In this document: positions 24,287 through 32,078 of the stretch, piece after piece
Numbering within the stretch: position 1 is the stretch's first letter
Layout: the number at the start of each line of letters is the position of its first letter
Assembly (NCBI GenBank): GCA_030605565.1
Contig: JAUWIB010000049.1
Location: 1 to 34,570 of the forward strand
Length of the DNA stretch: 34,570 bases
Reading direction: 5' to 3'
Origin: a bacterium
GTDB taxonomy: Bacteria; Zixibacteria; MSB-5A5; GN15; FEB-12
Notes under the pieces: model-generated
Databases searched by the model: none
Told to the model about the DNA's origin: nothing
What the model saw: only the letters and a program-made list of their open reading frames with translations
Made by a program: the position numbers and the translations under genes

Positions 24287-26101
24287 ATGCCACAGTCAAC
24301 TCTCAGCCTCAAGTATCGCCAGGCGACAGTTCTCTTCATTGTGCTGGGTTTGTTACTGGTGATCCTCGGTGGTCTCGTCAAGCTCCAGATTCTGAACTAT
24401 CGTGAACTGGCCGAACAGTCCGAGAACAACCGGATTAGAGTTCAGCCGCTGGTGGCTGGTCGTGGCGTGGTATACGATCGGGAGGGACGCATCATAATCG
24501 ATAACCGACCCTCTTTCACGGTATCTGTCGTGGCGTCTGAGGCAGTTCGGGACACGACGATATCAAACCTGGCAGCGTTGATCGGACTTGATACGAGCGT
24601 AGTTCAAAAACGGCTCCGGAAAAACCTGGTCAATCGTTACCAACCTGCCCCGATCATGCGCGATGTTCCGTTTGAGATCGTGGCTGTAATCGAAGAGCAG
24701 GCCGGCCGTTTCCCGGGGGTGAGCATCCAGATGGAAGAGGTAAGACGTTATACGCCCGGTCTGGGTTCCGAGTGTTTCACCGGTCACGTCGGTGAGGTCT
24801 CCAAGGAAGAGCGACGGCGTGAGGGTGCGGTCGGTTATCGCCTGGGTAGCATAATCGGCAAGAAGGGGCTGGAAAAGCACCACGATGCGCTCCTCCGAGG
24901 GCGTGAGGGGACGGCCTATATCGAAGTTACTGCATCCGGCCAAAGCCGGGGACCGTACGAAGGGAAAGCGCCCACCCCCGCCGTTGCCGGCGCCGACCTG
25001 GTGCTGACGATCGACAACGATCTTCAACGCGAATGTGTGGCGGCGCTTGGAGAATACTGCTGTGGCGCTATTGTCGCCATGGATCCGCGTAGCGGCGAAA
25101 TCCTGGCCATGACATCCTATCCGGGGTTCGACGCCAATATTTTTTCCACTGTCATACCGGAGAGTCTTTGGCAGAGCATAATGCAGGATACGACCCATCC
25201 GCTGCTCAACCGTCCCATCAGTGGTCTCTATCCGCCTGCTTCTACGACCAAGCTGTTGACCATCGGCGCGGCGTTGGAAGAGGGAATGATCAGTGCGAAT
25301 ACTGCTCTGAAGCCATGCTACGGTGGCTATCAGTTCGGCAATCGTTACTTTCGCTGTTGGTTGCCCGGCGGTCATGGCAGCCTTAATGCGGTCGGTGCGA
25401 TTGAACAGTCCTGTGATGTGTACTTGTATCAGGTGGGATTGAAACTCGGTATCGATCTGTTGAGTCAATACTTCGATAAGTGCGGCTTTGGCCACGTCAC
25501 CGGCGTCGCTCTGCCCGGTGAAGAGGACGGTCTTAACCCCAACAGCGAATACTACGACAAGCGCTACGGTAAGAAAAAGTGGAGCCGGGGGCTGGTGCTG
25601 AACAATGCGATCGGACAGGGAGAGATACTCGTCACGCCGTTGCAACTGGCCCAGTTTTTCTGTGGTTTGGTCAACGACGGCATCGTGTATCGTCCACGAC
25701 TGATTAAGAGTATCCAGTTTCCGGAAGGCCAGCAGGTGATCCCGTCCAGGCAGACGGTCAGGAAACTGCCGTTTTCATCAGGAACACTGGAGTTGCTGCT
25801 GGAAGCGTTGCGCCTGGTAGTGGAGGGCGAGCACGGCACGGCCCGTGGTTTGAAGAATAATCTGTACAGCCTTGGTGGGAAAACCGGCACGGCTGAGAAC
25901 CCTCATGGAGACAATCATTCCCTGTTTGTCGGTGTAGCGCCGATGGAACGCCCCGAGATCGTAGTCTGTGCTGTTGTCGAGAATGCAGGTCATGGTTCGG
26001 AAGTGGCGGCGCCGATCGTCAAGCGGATTATTGATATTTACATGACCAAGAAGTTGAGTCTGGAGTCGGTAGCCGATCTGTCTCACGCGGAGGGTGACTG
26101 A
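24287..26101 (+). CDS. mrdA: Penicillin-binding protein 2, elongasome transpeptidase
   Basis: Class B PBP, crosslinking peptidoglycan during side-wall growth. One N-terminal helix (14-33), a dimerisation/pedestal region (GRGVVYDREGRIIIDNRP, 58-75), then the transpeptidase with S319-TTK (GLYPPASTTK), the second motif as S375-CD (EQSCD, where SxN is the general form and SxD is usual in PBP2), and K532-TG (GGKTGTAEN). The 604-residue length is typical. Its final base is the first of mrdB (A of ATG at 26101), so synthesis of the pair is coupled. Confidence 0.96.
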   Translation: MPQSTLSLKYRQATVLFIVLGLLLVILGGLVKLQILNYRELAEQSENNRIRVQPLVAGRGVVYDREGRIIIDNRPSFTVSVVASEAVRDTTISNLAALIGLDTSVVQKRLRKNLVNRYQPAPIMRDVPFEIVAVIEEQAGRFPGVSIQMEEVRRYTPGLGSECFTGHVGEVSKEERRREGAVGYRLGSIIGKKGLEKHHDALLRGREGTAYIEVTASGQSRGPYEGKAPTPAVAGADLVLTIDNDLQRECVAALGEYCCGAIVAMDPRSGEILAMTSYPGFDANIFSTVIPESLWQSIMQDTTHPLLNRPISGLYPPASTTKLLTIGAALEEGMISANTALKPCYGGYQFGNRYFRCWLPGGHGSLNAVGAIEQSCDVYLYQVGLKLGIDLLSQYFDKCGFGHVTGVALPGEEDGLNPNSEYYDKRYGKKKWSRGLVLNNAIGQGEILVTPLQLAQFFCGLVNDGIVYRPRLIKSIQFPEGQQVIPSRQTVRKLPFSSGTLELLLEALRLVVEGEHGTARGLKNNLYSLGGKTGTAENPHGDNHSLFVGVAPMERPEIVVCAVVENAGHGSEVAAPIVKRIIDIYMTKKLSLESVADLSHAEGD

Positions 26102-27318
26102 TGCTGAACTACCGTGATCTGGACTGGCGCATAATCAGTGCGGCTTTGCTCCTGTCCATGATTGGGATCCTGCTGATCATGTCGGCGCAACACTATGCCG
26201 ATTCAGCCTACAGCCAGAGTTTCTATCTTCGTCAATCGCTTTGGCTGCTGATAGCGTTGGTTGCTTTTGCGGTGGTCATCCATCTGCCTTTGAGGCTTTT
26301 TGATGTCAGCGCCTATCTGTTTTTCGGAATCACTTTGTCTCTGCTGGTCCTGGTGCTGCTGATCGGAAGTTCGCGAATGGGCGCCACCAGGTGGTTCTCT
26401 TTTGGTCCCATAAACCTGGCGCCGTCCGATGTGGCCAAACTGGCCGTGGTACTGGCTCTGTCACGGTTCTTCGCTTACACCAAACTGCCGCCGGCTTCCA
26501 AACGTCGACTCGCCTTCACTGCGATTCTGACTCTGATTCCAGTGATGTTGATTTTGAAACAACCGGATCTGGGTACTTCGCTGGTGTTCTGGATTATTCT
26601 CTTTGCTTTATGGTTCTGGTCGGGTCTGTCGCCGGTTTACCTCATTCTAATCCTGTCGCCTTTGGTAAGTCTGGTGGCCGCCTCGCACTGGCTGGCCTGG
26701 GTCCTGTATTTCGCTGTGCTCCTGAGCTTTCTCTTTCTTTCGCGACCGGGAATGTTGTTCAGCGTCCTGGTGGTGGTAACGAACCTCGCCTTCGGTGTAA
26801 TCACACCATACATCTGGAATCGAATGGCTGATTACCAAAAGCTGCGCATGCTTACCTTTCTCGATCCTGGTCGCGATCCACGTGGCGCCGGATATCAGAT
26901 CATCCAGTCCAAGATTGCTATCGGTTCCGGCGGCGTCTGGGGGAAGGGTTTGTTGTCCGGCTCGCAGACACATCTCGATTTCCTGCCGGAACGGCACACC
27001 GACTTTATCTTCAGCGTGCTGGGAGAGGAGTTTGGTCTGTGGGGTTCGTTGCTGGTGATCATGCTATTCGGATTGATTTTCTATCGCGCCATCCGCATTG
27101 CGACCAGATGTCGTTCGCGCTTCGCTTCCAACGTGGTGGTTGGCGCCGCCGCGGTGCTTTTGTTTCAGTTCTTCGTTAACATCGGAATGACCCTCGGATT
27201 TATGCCGGTGACCGGACTGGCGTTGCCGTTTCTGAGCTACGGCGGCACCTCGTTGGTGTTGACATGGACGCTGATCGGGCTGATCGTCTCCGCCGACTAC
27301 CGCTGGCAGGAGTACTAA
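26101..27318 (+). CDS. mrdB: RodA, SEDS peptidoglycan glycosyltransferase
   Basis: SEDS-family polymerase that works with PBP2. Ten helices in 405 residues; conserved SEDS segments include SSRMGATRWFSFGPINLAPS, LKQPDLGTSLVFW, the loop around RMLTFLDPGRDPRGAGYQ, GSGGVWGKG, LPERHTDFIFSVLGEEFG and the final LPFLSYGGTSL. The catalytic-type Asp of the family lies in the PDLGTS/ LPERHTDFIF loops. Last gene of the mre/mrd block. Confidence 0.96.
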   Translation: MLNYRDLDWRIISAALLLSMIGILLIMSAQHYADSAYSQSFYLRQSLWLLIALVAFAVVIHLPLRLFDVSAYLFFGITLSLLVLVLLIGSSRMGATRWFSFGPINLAPSDVAKLAVVLALSRFFAYTKLPPASKRRLAFTAILTLIPVMLILKQPDLGTSLVFWIILFALWFWSGLSPVYLILILSPLVSLVAASHWLAWVLYFAVLLSFLFLSRPGMLFSVLVVVTNLAFGVITPYIWNRMADYQKLRMLTFLDPGRDPRGAGYQIIQSKIAIGSGGVWGKGLLSGSQTHLDFLPERHTDFIFSVLGEEFGLWGSLLVIMLFGLIFYRAIRIATRCRSRFASNVVVGAAAVLLFQFFVNIGMTLGFMPVTGLALPFLSYGGTSLVLTWTLIGLIVSADYRWQEY

Positions 27319-27323
27319 TCGTG

Positions 27324-27372
27324 CCGTCGGGGTATCAGTCTGCCGACGGTTCACACCTCCGCCTGCGGCGGA
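27324..27372. repeat. Two short hairpins after mrdB
   Basis: CCGTCGG (27324-27330) with CCGACGG (27343-27349), and TCCGCC (27358-27363) with GGCGGA (27367-27372). They fill the 102-base gap between mrdB and the EamA gene. No T-run follows, so termination activity is doubtful. Confidence 0.5.
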
Positions 27373-27420
27373 TGCAAGAACCATCGGAACGTCAGATATA
27401 CTCACCAGCGTGCCTCTCCC

Positions 27421-28326
27421 ATGAGTGACTCCTCTCCGCCCAAGTCAGGTCTGTCGCCGCTGGTGCTATTGGTCTTCGGCGCCGTCTGCCTCAGTTTCGC
27501 AGCCATCTTCGTAAAGATGCTCGGCGTCGACGTCATGGGTCCGACCGCCATCGGTTTCTGGAGAGCTATCCTCGGGGCGGCGATTCTGTTCGTGTGGGCT
27601 ATTGCGGCGAGGCGAAAGCTGATGATGCCGCGCGCGATTTTCGGATGGTCTCTGCTGGCCGGGTTTGTGTTTTTTCTGGATCTTTTCTTTTGGCATCGCT
27701 CGATCATCTACGCCGGCGCCGGCATGGCCACCATCCTGGCCAACATCCAGGTTTTTGTAACGGCGACCTTGAGTTACCTGGTGTTCAAGGAGCGGCTGTC
27801 GATCAAGTTCTTTGGCATCGCCCTCAGTGCTATCGTCGGAATAGGCTTGCTGATTGGAATCGGGAGCGACGTTGAGTTTTCACGTCAATACATAACCGGT
27901 GTGATCCTCGGTCTGGCCACCGGCTTCGTGTATGCGTCCTACATAATCGTGATGAAACTGGCCGGACAGCGAAAGGACCATTCGGACTTTCGCGTCTTGA
28001 TGGCATGGACCTCCTTGTTCACCGCGACCTTCCTGTGTATTGCCTCATCCTGGGAGGAGGCCGCGTTCATGCCGCCTGACTGGCGCGCCCTCGCAGTGTT
28101 GGTAGCCCTGGGTTTGGTGGTGCAAACGTTGGGTTGGTGGTCGATCACGACCTCGCTGCCGCGTCTGGAGGCATCGCGGAGTGGGTTGGTTCTTCTGTTG
28201 CAGCCGTTACTGGCTACGGTGTGGGGTTGGCTCTTCTTCGCTGAGCATTTGACACCGCTGCAATTGGTCGGGGGGACTATTACCTTAAGCGCGATATATC
28301 TGGGCAGCGCCCGTCGCGCCGGGTGA
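27421..28326 (+). CDS. EamA/DMT family transporter
   Basis: A 301-residue membrane protein with ten helices as two EamA repeats (first from LSPLVLLVFGAVCLSFAAIF, second from YITGVILGLATGFVYASYII). FVKMLGVDVMGPTAIGFWRA and LANIQVFVTATLSYLVFKE are typical drug/metabolite transporter signatures, and the second repeat ends TLWGWLFFAEHLTPLQLVGG-like (TVWGWLFFAEHLTPLQ). Substrate cannot be inferred. Start ATG 27421 has no strong ribosome site. Isolated between mrdB and the dockerin-tail gene. Confidence 0.9.
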   Translation: MSDSSPPKSGLSPLVLLVFGAVCLSFAAIFVKMLGVDVMGPTAIGFWRAILGAAILFVWAIAARRKLMMPRAIFGWSLLAGFVFFLDLFFWHRSIIYAGAGMATILANIQVFVTATLSYLVFKERLSIKFFGIALSAIVGIGLLIGIGSDVEFSRQYITGVILGLATGFVYASYIIVMKLAGQRKDHSDFRVLMAWTSLFTATFLCIASSWEEAAFMPPDWRALAVLVALGLVVQTLGWWSITTSLPRLEASRSGLVLLLQPLLATVWGWLFFAEHLTPLQLVGGTITLSAIYLGSARRAG

Positions 28327-28368
28327 CTATCTCAGCAGCAATCATCGCCCCAAAGGCCGATTTTTGGC

Positions 28369-28397
28369 TTGCTTAACCAGCCATTATGGTTTATACT
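28369..28397 (+). promoter_or_regulatory. Promoter of the dockerin-tail gene
   Basis: TTGCTT (28369-28374) and TATACT (28392-28397) with a 17-base spacer, about 50 bases before the gene's start. A ribosome site GGAGGA lies at 28436-28441. Confidence 0.55.
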
Positions 28398-28447
28398 GAA
28401 ACTAAGTGCGATCGAACACTTACAAACATATCGTGGAGGACCTCACC

Positions 28448-29377
28448 ATGGTCAAGAAGACTCTTTTGACGGCACTGATCCTGTTGATACTTGTGACTGG
28501 GACGGTTCTCGCCGAACCGGACAGTCTCTGGATCGGTCAGTTGTATGCTTATCAGGTGAATGACAGCACCCTCAAAGTGCCCCTGTTCTATTCCAACGAC
28601 AACCCTCTGAACTCGTTAGGGTTCCCATTCATGTTCATCTCCTCCGGCGATCCCATTATACCCGACTCCATCACACGGGCGGACCGGACCTACGGCTCAA
28701 ACATGTTTGATCTCTTCCTTGGATTCTCAAGCGGTGATTACGGCGGCAATCCGGATTCGACTTGTGCCGGTCTGATCAGTCTTACTGCTGAGATCCCCGC
28801 CGGCGACGGTGTGATCGCCGAGTTGTGGTTCTCCGGAGGTCAGGTTGGCGATATGATATCGTTCTTGCCTATCCCTAACTACCCGCCGGGTTGCGCGATT
28901 GGAAGCAGTCCCTATGATCCCGATGGCGGTCCTGTTCATGCGCCAACGGCCGTGGTTATCATGGAAGGTGGCACTGAGATAGTCTGTCAGAGCAGTATCA
29001 CCGGCATGGCAACTCATGTCATCACTTTCGACATACAGGTTATGGGCGTGGCGCAGCCGTTTGACCTTGAGATCGTTTCACTGACAGGACCGGCCCCTTA
29101 TGACAACGAACCGAATCTCAGTGGCAGCAACCCCTGGACCTTCTACTGGGTACCCGGTTTCAGTGACGTTGGCGAGTACACTTTAGTCCTGCGCGCCACC
29201 GATGGTGATAGTGAAACAGTTGACAAAGAGGTATTGATAGACGTGGGAGAGTTGGAGGTGGACCCGTGCGACGTGGCGCGAGGAGATCTCAACTGCGATG
29301 GGATTGTCGATATAGCCGACTTGGTCTTTATGGTCGACTGGATGTTTTCAGGCGGCCCCCCGCCGTATTGTAAGTAG
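28448..29377 (+). CDS. Secreted protein with C-terminal dockerin-like tail
   Basis: ATG at 28448 follows GTGGAGGA and opens a signal peptide (MVKKTLLTALILLILVTG, cleavage after VLA at residue 22); 309 residues. The middle (about 25-160) resembles cohesin-like/Ig-type folds of secreted FCB proteins: repeated references such as LKVPLFYSNDNPLNSLGFPF. Residues about 190-275 look like a second Ig-type module (PFDLEIVSLTGPAPY, GEYTLVLRATDGDS). The tail has one dockerin-type calcium loop, RGDLNCDGIVDIADLVF, then MVDWMFSGGPPPYC. A single loop rather than the usual pair is frequent in this lineage. Own promoter upstream, terminator 40 bases downstream. Surface display or complex assembly possible; function unknown. 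Confidence 0.75.
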   Translation: MVKKTLLTALILLILVTGTVLAEPDSLWIGQLYAYQVNDSTLKVPLFYSNDNPLNSLGFPFMFISSGDPIIPDSITRADRTYGSNMFDLFLGFSSGDYGGNPDSTCAGLISLTAEIPAGDGVIAELWFSGGQVGDMISFLPIPNYPPGCAIGSSPYDPDGGPVHAPTAVVIMEGGTEIVCQSSITGMATHVITFDIQVMGVAQPFDLEIVSLTGPAPYDNEPNLSGSNPWTFYWVPGFSDVGEYTLVLRATDGDSETVDKEVLIDVGELEVDPCDVARGDLNCDGIVDIADLVFMVDWMFSGGPPPYCK

Positions 29378-29414
29378 ACCATCGCGACGCTTCTATTTGC
29401 GACAGGTCAATAAG

Positions 29415-29452
29415 TGAAAAAAGGCAATCACGCACTGCGTGATTGCCTTTTT
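29415..29452. terminator. Bidirectional intrinsic terminator
   Basis: Stem GGCAATCACGC (29423-29433) with GCGTGATTGCC (29437-29447), loop ACT, flanked by A-run (29417-29422) on the left and T-run (29448-29452) on the right. It lies between the convergent dockerin-tail gene (+) and aminotransferase gene (-) and can serve both. Confidence 0.92.
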
Positions 29453-29475
29453 GTGTTCTACTCAGAAATCCTGGT

Positions 29476-30759
29476 TCAGTCGACCAGAACCTTTTCCAAC
29501 CGCTCGCAGATGTAATTGATGTCATTCTCGTCGAGCACCAGCGGCGGTGAAATGCGGATAGTATGACCGTAGCTGTCATTCGCCAGTAGTCCAAGGTCAA
29601 GAAGCTTCCGACAGTACACCATAGCGTCGCCGCTCTTCACCTCGATCCCGATAAACAGGCCCTTACCCCGTACTTCTTTGACGTGCGACGACCGGGACGC
29701 GATGTCGTCGAGTTTCTTCTTGAGTATAGCACCCATCTTCGCTGATCGACCAGCCAGACCTTCGCCGGTGAGAACATCCAGCGCCGCGACGCCTGCTACG
29801 CAGGCCAGGGGATAACCGCCAAAGGTGGAGCCGTCAGAACCGGGATGAAAGGCCAGGTCCATCATCTTACTGTTGGTAACAAACGCCGACAACGGCACCA
29901 AACCGCCGGAGAGAGCCTTGCCCAAAACAAGGCCGTCGGGAACCACATCTTCATGTTCAAAGCAGAACATCTTGCCTGTTCTGCCGAGACCGACCTGGAT
30001 TTCATCGAAGACAAGAAACAAGTCGTTCTTGTCGGAGAGGTCACGCAACCCCTTAAGGAATCCTTTCGGTGGCTGGTACATGCCGCCCTCGCCCTGCATC
30101 GGCTCAACCAGTATACCGCAAGTGTTCTTGTTGATCGCTTTTTCGACGGCATCGATGTTGCCGTACTCGACCGATACAAAACCGGGGGTCAGCGGGCCGA
30201 AACCTTCCTTGTACTTCTTGCTGGAGGAGAATGACACTACCGCGATCATCCGCCCGTGGAAGTTGTTGCTGAAAACGATCAACTCCTGCTTGCCATCCGG
30301 GATGCCCTTGACTTTCCAGCCGTAGTAGCGAGCCATCTTGATGGCGGTCTCAACCGACTCGACCCCGCCGTTTTTGCAAAGTCCCTTGTTACCATGATCG
30401 CCGAAGCGGGGACCTATCTGGGGTATTAACTCGGTCAGCTTCTTCAGGAACAACGTCCGAGTATCGGTGTAGACTACGTTTGAGATAACAGAGGCGAAGT
30501 TGCCCTGCAGCGCATCGATAAGAGCCTGTGCGATACGGGGGTGACAATGACCGGGGTTGGCGGCGGAGTAGGCAGCCAGGCAGTCGAGGTACTTATTTCC
30601 ATCGACATCCGTTAACCAGAGTCCCTCGGCTTTGCGCACCACCACTTCAAGCCGGCCGTAGTGATTGGCGCCATAGGTGCGATCGTATTCAAAAACCTGC
30701 TTGTCGGGAATCTGGGAGAAGCCGATGGGTGAACGGTTGATGGTGTTGGTTTTGGTCAT
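29476..30759 (-). CDS. Class III aminotransferase, ornithine-aminotransferase-like
   Basis: PLP enzyme of 427 residues. Schiff-base lysine K281 is in GLVLGKALSGGLVPLSAF, cofactor Asp D252 in FLVFDEIQVGLGRTGKMF, and the family's N-terminal block reads YLDCLAAYSAANPGHCHP as in ornithine aminotransferases. The usual NTGVEAVETAIKLAR appears as KNGGVESVETAIKMAR (129-144), so the phosphate-contact residues differ slightly. The start CAT at 30757-30759 has GAGGTG (30765-30770 on the other strand) upstream. Monocistronic, with promoter at 30818-30846 and terminator at its end. Ornithine to glutamate semialdehyde is the likely reaction; related class III enzymes for other omega-amines cannot be excluded. 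Confidence 0.85.
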   Translation of the reverse strand: MTKTNTINRSPIGFSQIPDKQVFEYDRTYGANHYGRLEVVVRKAEGLWLTDVDGNKYLDCLAAYSAANPGHCHPRIAQALIDALQGNFASVISNVVYTDTRTLFLKKLTELIPQIGPRFGDHGNKGLCKNGGVESVETAIKMARYYGWKVKGIPDGKQELIVFSNNFHGRMIAVVSFSSSKKYKEGFGPLTPGFVSVEYGNIDAVEKAINKNTCGILVEPMQGEGGMYQPPKGFLKGLRDLSDKNDLFLVFDEIQVGLGRTGKMFCFEHEDVVPDGLVLGKALSGGLVPLSAFVTNSKMMDLAFHPGSDGSTFGGYPLACVAGVAALDVLTGEGLAGRSAKMGAILKKKLDDIASRSSHVKEVRGKGLFIGIEVKSGDAMVYCRKLLDLGLLANDSYGHTIRISPPLVLDENDINYICERLEKVLVD

Positions 30760-30817
30760 AATAGCACCTCACAAGAAAAGAACATTTATCTCAGACCACA
30801 ATTGGCCACAGCCAATT

Positions 30818-30846
30818 ATTATAACAATTGGTTGTGTGAAATTCAA
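30818..30846 (-). promoter_or_regulatory. Promoter of the aminotransferase gene, with AATTGG inverted repeats
   Basis: On the - strand TTGAAT (30846-30841) and TATAAT (30823-30818) are 17 bases apart, a near-ideal sigma-70-type promoter. Three half-sites surround the -10: AATTGG at 30800-30805, CCAATT at 30812-30817 and AATTGG at 30826-30831. CCAATT and the second AATTGG form an inverted repeat spanning the -10 box, well placed as an operator. Confidence 0.65.
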
Positions 30847-30907
30847 GAGGGAATGCAGAGATATTTATGCTCTTATTGTGAATACCGACGGTCAGGTTTT
30901 TGCACAA

Positions 30908-30985
30908 TTACGACCCGCAAACTGGCGGCGGCCCACCGGTGAACATGAAGTCCGCCATGTACACCAGATCAGCGATATCAATGAC
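30908..30985 (-). pseudogene. Dockerin-like tail remnant
   Basis: On the - strand the codons read VIDIADLVYMADFMFTGGPP then PVCGS and a stop at 30908. Over 22 residues 16 are identical to the tail of the secreted protein at 28448 (DIADLVFMVDWMFSGGPPP). Upstream the frame meets a stop after about 18 more codons with no start codon, so this is the 3' scrap of a lost gene. The rest of the 30760-31138 gap holds the two flanking promoters and nothing else I can identify. Confidence 0.7.
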
Positions 30986-31082
30986 CGGGTGGCTATAAGC
31001 AAGATGGAACAGTTTATCGCAAAGTGGCTCTTGTACCGTTTATGGACCCACCCAAAAACACGCTAAGTGGTCCAAATTCGTC

Positions 31083-31110
31083 TTGCTTTTTCCTACCAAA
31101 AGGTTATCAT
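31083..31110 (+). promoter_or_regulatory. Promoter of the nfn pair
   Basis: TTGCTT (31083-31088) and TATCAT (31105-31110), spacer 16 bases. A strong ribosome site GGAGG (31128-31132) lies six bases before the ATG at 31139. Confidence 0.55.
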
Positions 31111-31138
31111 CGGTCCTTTGAACGTATGGAGGAAATGA

Positions 31139-32020
31139 ATGCAAAAAGTTTTTGACAATACCCAGATCGGTCCCATGGTCTGGAAGATGAGAGTCGAAGT
31201 CCCGCGCATGGTGGCCAGGGCCAAAGCCGGGCAGTTTGTGATTCTGCGCGTCAACGAAAACGGCGAGCGAGTGCCCATGTCAATCGCCGGACTGGACAAA
31301 GAGAACGGTTTGCTCACCATAATTTACCAAGTGGTAGGCAAAACGTCGGCGCTGATGACTACTGTTCCGGATGGAGGCGAGATTTCCGACTGTGTCGGTC
31401 CGCTGGGGCTTCCCTCCCATGTCGACAATTGGGGCACGGCCGTTCTGGTGGGCGGCGGGATAGGCATCGCACCGATCTATCCGATTGCACAAGCCTACAA
31501 GGAAGCGGGCAACAAGCTGCACACGATTATCGGTGCTCGCTCCAAAGACCTGTTGTTTTACGAAGATGAGCACAAGGCGGTGGCCGACGAGTTGCATATC
31601 TGTACCGATGACGGTTCTGTCGGGCATCATGGTTTCGTCTCCGATATTCTCAAGCAGCTCCTCGATAGCGGTGAGAAGATCGGCATGATCATGGCTATCG
31701 GCCCGGTCATCATGATGAAAGTTGTCGCTAACCTGACTCGCAGCTACGAAGTCCCCACGTGGGTATCTTTGAACCCGCTCATGATTGACGGTACCGGGAT
31801 GTGCGGTGGCTGTCGTGTCTCTATCGGTGATGAGACCAAGTTCGCCTGCGTTGATGGTCCTGATTTCGACGGTCATAAGGTCGACTTTGACCTTTTGACC
31901 AGCCGACTCGGCGCCTACAAGGAGCAGGAGCGCGTCGCGATGAAACGTTTCCTGGAAAACCCCGGTTGCAAGCTGGCCAAGGCGGTCGAGACGTTCAAAT
32001 ATCCTAACGAAGTGAAATAA
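31139..32020 (+). CDS. NfnA-type FAD/NAD-binding subunit (sulfide/dihydroorotate dehydrogenase-like)
   Basis: A 293-residue ferredoxin-NADP reductase-like flavoprotein. FAD part: AGQFVILRV (30-38) and NGERVPMSIAG (41-51). NAD part: TAVLVGGGIGIAPIYPIA (100-117). The C-terminal [2Fe-2S] site shows D217 and C222, C225, C237 (IDGTGMCGGCRVS...FACVDG), i.e. Asp plus three Cys, the arrangement described for NfnA/NfnS rather than the four Cys of PyrK. Followed 58 bases later by the NfnB-like gene. Together they are expected to form the NADH-dependent reduced ferredoxin:NADP+ oxidoreductase, which bifurcates electrons. SudB-like sulfide dehydrogenase is the alternative name for the same fold. Confidence 0.85.
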   Translation: MQKVFDNTQIGPMVWKMRVEVPRMVARAKAGQFVILRVNENGERVPMSIAGLDKENGLLTIIYQVVGKTSALMTTVPDGGEISDCVGPLGLPSHVDNWGTAVLVGGGIGIAPIYPIAQAYKEAGNKLHTIIGARSKDLLFYEDEHKAVADELHICTDDGSVGHHGFVSDILKQLLDSGEKIGMIMAIGPVIMMKVVANLTRSYEVPTWVSLNPLMIDGTGMCGGCRVSIGDETKFACVDGPDFDGHKVDFDLLTSRLGAYKEQERVAMKRFLENPGCKLAKAVETFKYPNEVK

Positions 32021-32078
32021 GTGTAGCGTATCACCGTTTGCATACGCACGATCTTATTTAGCATAGACGGAGCAAGAT

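Noticed and set aside
30677-31066. + strand frame of 129 codons between the divergent aminotransferase and nfn genes
   Set aside because: Begins inside the aminotransferase, crosses its promoter and the antisense of the dockerin remnant; no ribosome site.
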